Assembly: GCA_002238825.1 (NCBI GenBank)
Contig: MPNC01000003.1
Span: forward strand, 448,732 to 512,731
DNA: 64,000 nt
From: SAR202 cluster bacterium bin87
GTDB taxonomy: Bacteria > Chloroflexota > Dehalococcoidia > Lucifugimonadales > UBA3495
Reading direction: 5' to 3'
Of the stretch, positions 61,349 through 64,000 are shown one piece after another. Within the stretch, counting starts at the first letter, position 1; every line of letters starts with the position of its first letter. The notes under the pieces were generated by a model. It was given only the letters and a program-made list of their open reading frames with translations, was not told where the DNA came from and did not search any database. The position numbers were made by a program, and so were the translations under genes.

Positions 61349-62791
61349 CTACACGGACGTTTGCGTGATGACGCGGGGCGCCACCTTGCGCGAGAGCCAG
61401 CGGCCGTCGGCGGAGCTCCCCAGCAGTTCTCCGTCGCGAACGATCACCTTGCCGCGCAGGATCGTCATGATCGGATAGCCTTCGCACTGGAACCCGTCCC
61501 AGATGGAGTAGTCGGACTCGGCGTGGAGTTCGTCCACGGTGATGGTCTTCTTGAGGTTGGGGTCGAAGAGCACGATGTCGGCGTCGCTGCCCACGGCGAT
61601 GGCTCCTTTCTGCGGGTACATGCCCAGGATCTTGGCGGCGTTGGTGGAGGTGATGGCGGCGAACCGTTCCAGGTCGATGCGCCCGTTGGCGGCCAGCTTG
61701 GTGTAGGTCACTGGCATGCGGGTCTCGATGCCGTTGTGCCCGCCGCACAGCGTGCGGATGGTTTCGCCGGCCAGCTTGATGTTCTTGTAGGTGGTCCACT
61801 CGTCGGTGGCCGTGGTGCAGATGGGTCCATCCACCAGGCCCTGCTGCAGTGCGTCCCGGTCGTCGGAGAATTTGATGGCCGGGTAGGTGTGGATGGCCAG
61901 GCCGTCGGGCTTCAGGTAATCGTCGCAGGTGAACTCCAGGTAGTTATGCAAGGCCTCGCCGTACACCGGCAGTTGCGCGGCCCGGGCCTCGGCGATGGCG
62001 GCGACGCCCTCCCGGGCCGTGGTGTGAACGAAGTAGATGCCGGTCTCGGTCTTCTGGGCCAGCCGCACCACCTTGCGGAAGGAGATGTCCTCGGAGATGT
62101 TGTTGTGCGCCAGGTGCAGGTTGGAACCGTGGTCCCGGCCCTCCCGCTCCAGCTTCTCCTCCATGTAGGTGACGATGTCGTCTTCCTCGGCGTGCACGGC
62201 CATGATCCCGCCGTGCTTGCCGACCTCCTGGAAGATCTCCCACAGGTGCCCCATGGGAACGCGGGCGTGGAAGGTGGTGAAGATCTTGAAGCTGGCCACG
62301 CCCGACTGGATCGCCTCGCCGATCTCGCCCATGGTGCTGGGCGGGATGGCTCCGGCGAGGATGTAGTGGAAGGTATAGTCGGTGTAGGAGTGCCCGCGGA
62401 AGGTGTCCCGACGGGTCTCGATCTGGGCCATGATGGGGTCGGACGGCGGCACCGCGCCGGGGGTAAGCGGCAACGCTCCGGCGAAGTCCACGTAGGTGGT
62501 CACCCCGCCGAAGGCCGCGGCGCGGCTGGCCGCTTCCGGCGGTTGCGTGAACACGCCGTCGTCGCCGCCGGCCCAGTAGTCGGGCACCGGCACGTTGATG
62601 TGCGCGTGGGGCTCGATACCTCCCGGCAGCACGATCATGCCGGTGGCGTCGATGGTCTCGCCGGCGCCGATATCGTCCAGCACACCCGGGGCGGCCACCG
62701 CCGCGATCTGCTCGCCCTGCACGCCGACGTCCCTCAGGCCAACGCCGTCCGGTGTGACCACGGTCCCGCCCTTGATGATCAAGTCCAGCAT
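61349..62791 (-). CDS. dihydropyrimidinase / hydantoinase-type amidohydrolase
   Basis: The 480-aa protein is a cyclic amidohydrolase: HAH metal site in LPGGIEPHAHINVP, carboxylated Lys in GVASFKIFTTF, and later metal His residues around HAEEDDIV and HTTA. It opens ring amides such as hydantoins or dihydropyrimidines. A good C-terminal strand region ends with APRVITQTSV. It lies beside the PrpD gene on the same strand and fits the amide-degrading theme of the window. Confidence 0.9.
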   Translation of the reverse strand: MLDLIIKGGTVVTPDGVGLRDVGVQGEQIAAVAAPGVLDDIGAGETIDATGMIVLPGGIEPHAHINVPVPDYWAGGDDGVFTQPPEAASRAAAFGGVTTYVDFAGALPLTPGAVPPSDPIMAQIETRRDTFRGHSYTDYTFHYILAGAIPPSTMGEIGEAIQSGVASFKIFTTFHARVPMGHLWEIFQEVGKHGGIMAVHAEEDDIVTYMEEKLEREGRDHGSNLHLAHNNISEDISFRKVVRLAQKTETGIYFVHTTAREGVAAIAEARAAQLPVYGEALHNYLEFTCDDYLKPDGLAIHTYPAIKFSDDRDALQQGLVDGPICTTATDEWTTYKNIKLAGETIRTLCGGHNGIETRMPVTYTKLAANGRIDLERFAAITSTNAAKILGMYPQKGAIAVGSDADIVLFDPNLKKTITVDELHAESDYSIWDGFQCEGYPIMTILRGKVIVRDGELLGSSADGRWLSRKVAPRVITQTSV

Positions 62792-62938
62792 GATTCCCTC
62801 CTCGACTTGCGTGTTGTGAGCATTGACGACGGCTATCGTTACGTGTATCGCCCAGATTGGCCGCGATTATAGCGCGATTGTTTGGAGAGCAAGCGAAACC
62901 GGCGACGGTAGTCCGTGCGCCGGCGTCCGCCCATCGGC

Positions 62939-64000
62939 TCAGCCTCGGCTGGCAGAAGCCTGGCCCAACACGCCCATCAACTGCGCCACGTCGTCTTGGC
63001 TTTCCAGGTTCTGCAGCATCTCTACCGCGCGCTCCGTATCGGCTTCGGACAAGGCGCGGCGGAAGCAGTCCCGAACCTTGGCCAGCAACTGGTCCCGAGA
63101 CATGGGATTCCTCGCCGAGCCGGTGAACGCGGAGCATTCGGCGCTGACGGTGGTGCCGTCCTTGAGCACGGCGATGGCCAGCGTCGCGCCCGATTCCGGC
63201 CCTTCCGGTTCCACTCGCATGCGCCCCAGCATTGCCTCCATGTCGGGAGCAAAGCGGCGGGCGTCGGTGAAGGTGTCGATGCCAACCTGCCCGTCCAGCA
63301 GGGCGGCGGCGGCGCAGTATTCCACGCTGAACTTCCCGTCCAGGCCGCTGCGTGGCACCGGCCCGGAGTGGCCGCGACCCTGGCGGCGAATGGTCACCTG
63401 CTCGATGTCATTGGGGTCGAGGTCGTTCTGCTCGCGCAGGTTCAGCGCGGCCTCGATGGCGTTCTGCATGTAGACCTGCGCCGGGAACCGCTTGATGTCA
63501 AAGCCCGGGTCAACCAGCCGCCACGACGCGCCCAGACCGCCGGTGGCCACTTCCCAATCGAATTCGCCCCTGAACAATGCGGCCGCATAACCCACCGGTG
63601 ACTCCAGGACCGCGTCGCTGGCGGTGTAGCCCATGCCGGCGAGGATGCCAGCCTCTGCGCCCATGCGGGCGGCGTTGCCCGGGTGGGTGGACTTGACCAT
63701 GGTACCGGTGTTAGCGGTCAGGCCGCCGGTACGGGAGGCGGCGATGCCCAGCGCCATCAGAGTTTGATCAGCGTCCAGGCCCAGGGTCTTGGCCGATGCC
63801 GCCGCGCCGCCGAGGGGGCCCACCAGGCCCGGCGGGTGATAGCCTGGTGCCGTGGCCGGCGCCGATGCAGCCCGCAAGCGCCCCTGAATTTCCCAACCCA
63901 AAACGTAGGCGGTGATGACGCGGTCACCCGAAACGTTGTGCTGCTCTGCCAGCGCCAGGGCTGCCGGCAGGCATGATGAGGTGCCGTGGGTGGGCGGAAA
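62939..64000 (-). CDS. MmgE/PrpD family protein, 3' part
   Basis: The frame is open to the right edge, giving 353 residues without a start. THGTSSCLPAALALAEQ at the edge and GWEIQGRLRAASAPATAPGYHPPG are the substrate-site signature of MmgE/PrpD (2-methylcitrate dehydratase fold), followed by AASRTGGLTANTGTMVKSTHPG. Many members act on substrates other than 2-methylcitrate, including iminodisuccinate and tartrate-like acids. Confidence 0.9.
   Translation of the reverse strand, partial: FPPTHGTSSCLPAALALAEQHNVSGDRVITAYVLGWEIQGRLRAASAPATAPGYHPPGLVGPLGGAAASAKTLGLDADQTLMALGIAASRTGGLTANTGTMVKSTHPGNAARMGAEAGILAGMGYTASDAVLESPVGYAAALFRGEFDWEVATGGLGASWRLVDPGFDIKRFPAQVYMQNAIEAALNLREQNDLDPNDIEQVTIRRQGRGHSGPVPRSGLDGKFSVEYCAAAALLDGQVGIDTFTDARRFAPDMEAMLGRMRVEPEGPESGATLAIAVLKDGTTVSAECSAFTGSARNPMSRDQLLAKVRDCFRRALSEADTERAVEMLQNLESQDDVAQLMGVLGQASASRG

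Noticed and set aside
1..64000. tRNA, rRNA, tmRNA or RNase P RNA genes
   Set aside because: I looked for T-arm and other familiar motifs on both strands and saw none; a covariance search could still find unusual ones.

Overview
The window is one contiguous stretch of GC-rich bacterial chromosome. A tiny DUF5679-type zinc-ribbon protein, paired amidases, many peptide-transport binding lipoproteins, hydantoinase, PrpD and gamma-glutamyltransferase genes, and abundant short palindromic repeats suggest an uncultured Chloroflexota lineage, perhaps Dehalococcoidia or SAR202-like. This taxonomic call is inference from gene content; there is no rRNA or tRNA gene in the window to test it.

Layout. 0-4.5 kb: the 5' part of a cyclase-family hydrolase, a 45-aa zinc ribbon, fmt, the rpsP-khpA-rimM translation/RNA cluster and moaD-moaE. 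4.5-8 kb: two amidase-signature enzymes, one with a small AtzG/GatC-like partner, separated by a PaREP1-like gene with an in-frame amber codon. 8-14.5 kb: nhaA, then a minus-strand operon of two MaoC-like hydratases, a PaREP1-like protein, a SelW/Rdx-type gene with in-frame UGA (CVPU motif), a pentapeptide-repeat protein and a DRTGG/P-loop protein. 15-17.6 kb: a ThDP enzyme and an HpcH/HpaI aldolase. 17.6-28.1 kb: a minus-strand peptide-transport operon with three tandem binding lipoproteins, an unknown membrane protein, two permeases and two ATPases, read from a promoter with a perfect palindrome next to it. 28.8-33.2 kb: a YbaY-like lipoprotein, a membrane-bound XRE regulator and an MFS transporter. 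33.7-44 kb: a flavin monooxygenase, gamma-glutamyltransferase, a frameshifted aldo/keto reductase, VOC, MetX-like and methyltransferase genes, a small secreted peptide with its own promoter and terminator, a bleomycin-hydrolase-like peptidase and a cysteine desulfurase. 44-48.4 kb: a large secreted HELAHH metallopeptidase with fibronectin modules in exact 732-bp repeats. 49.5-64 kb: a cupin, a second complete peptide-transport operon ending in a FAD oxidoreductase, MFS, a Gfo/Idh oxidoreductase, a hydantoinase and a partial PrpD.

How it fits together. The cell appears to live largely on imported peptides and amide-containing organics: two Dpp/Opp systems, four binding lipoproteins, amidases, hydantoinase, gamma-glutamyltransferase, a C1 peptidase and an exported protease. 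The selenoprotein candidate was found by reading through a UGA.

Gaps between genes are rich in short palindromic elements. Two families have clear target-site duplications (8 bp and 9 bp), one element is inserted inside another, and one common core palindrome occurs inside at least three different terminal-repeat shells. Many of these elements end within about 10-100 bp of a downstream start codon.
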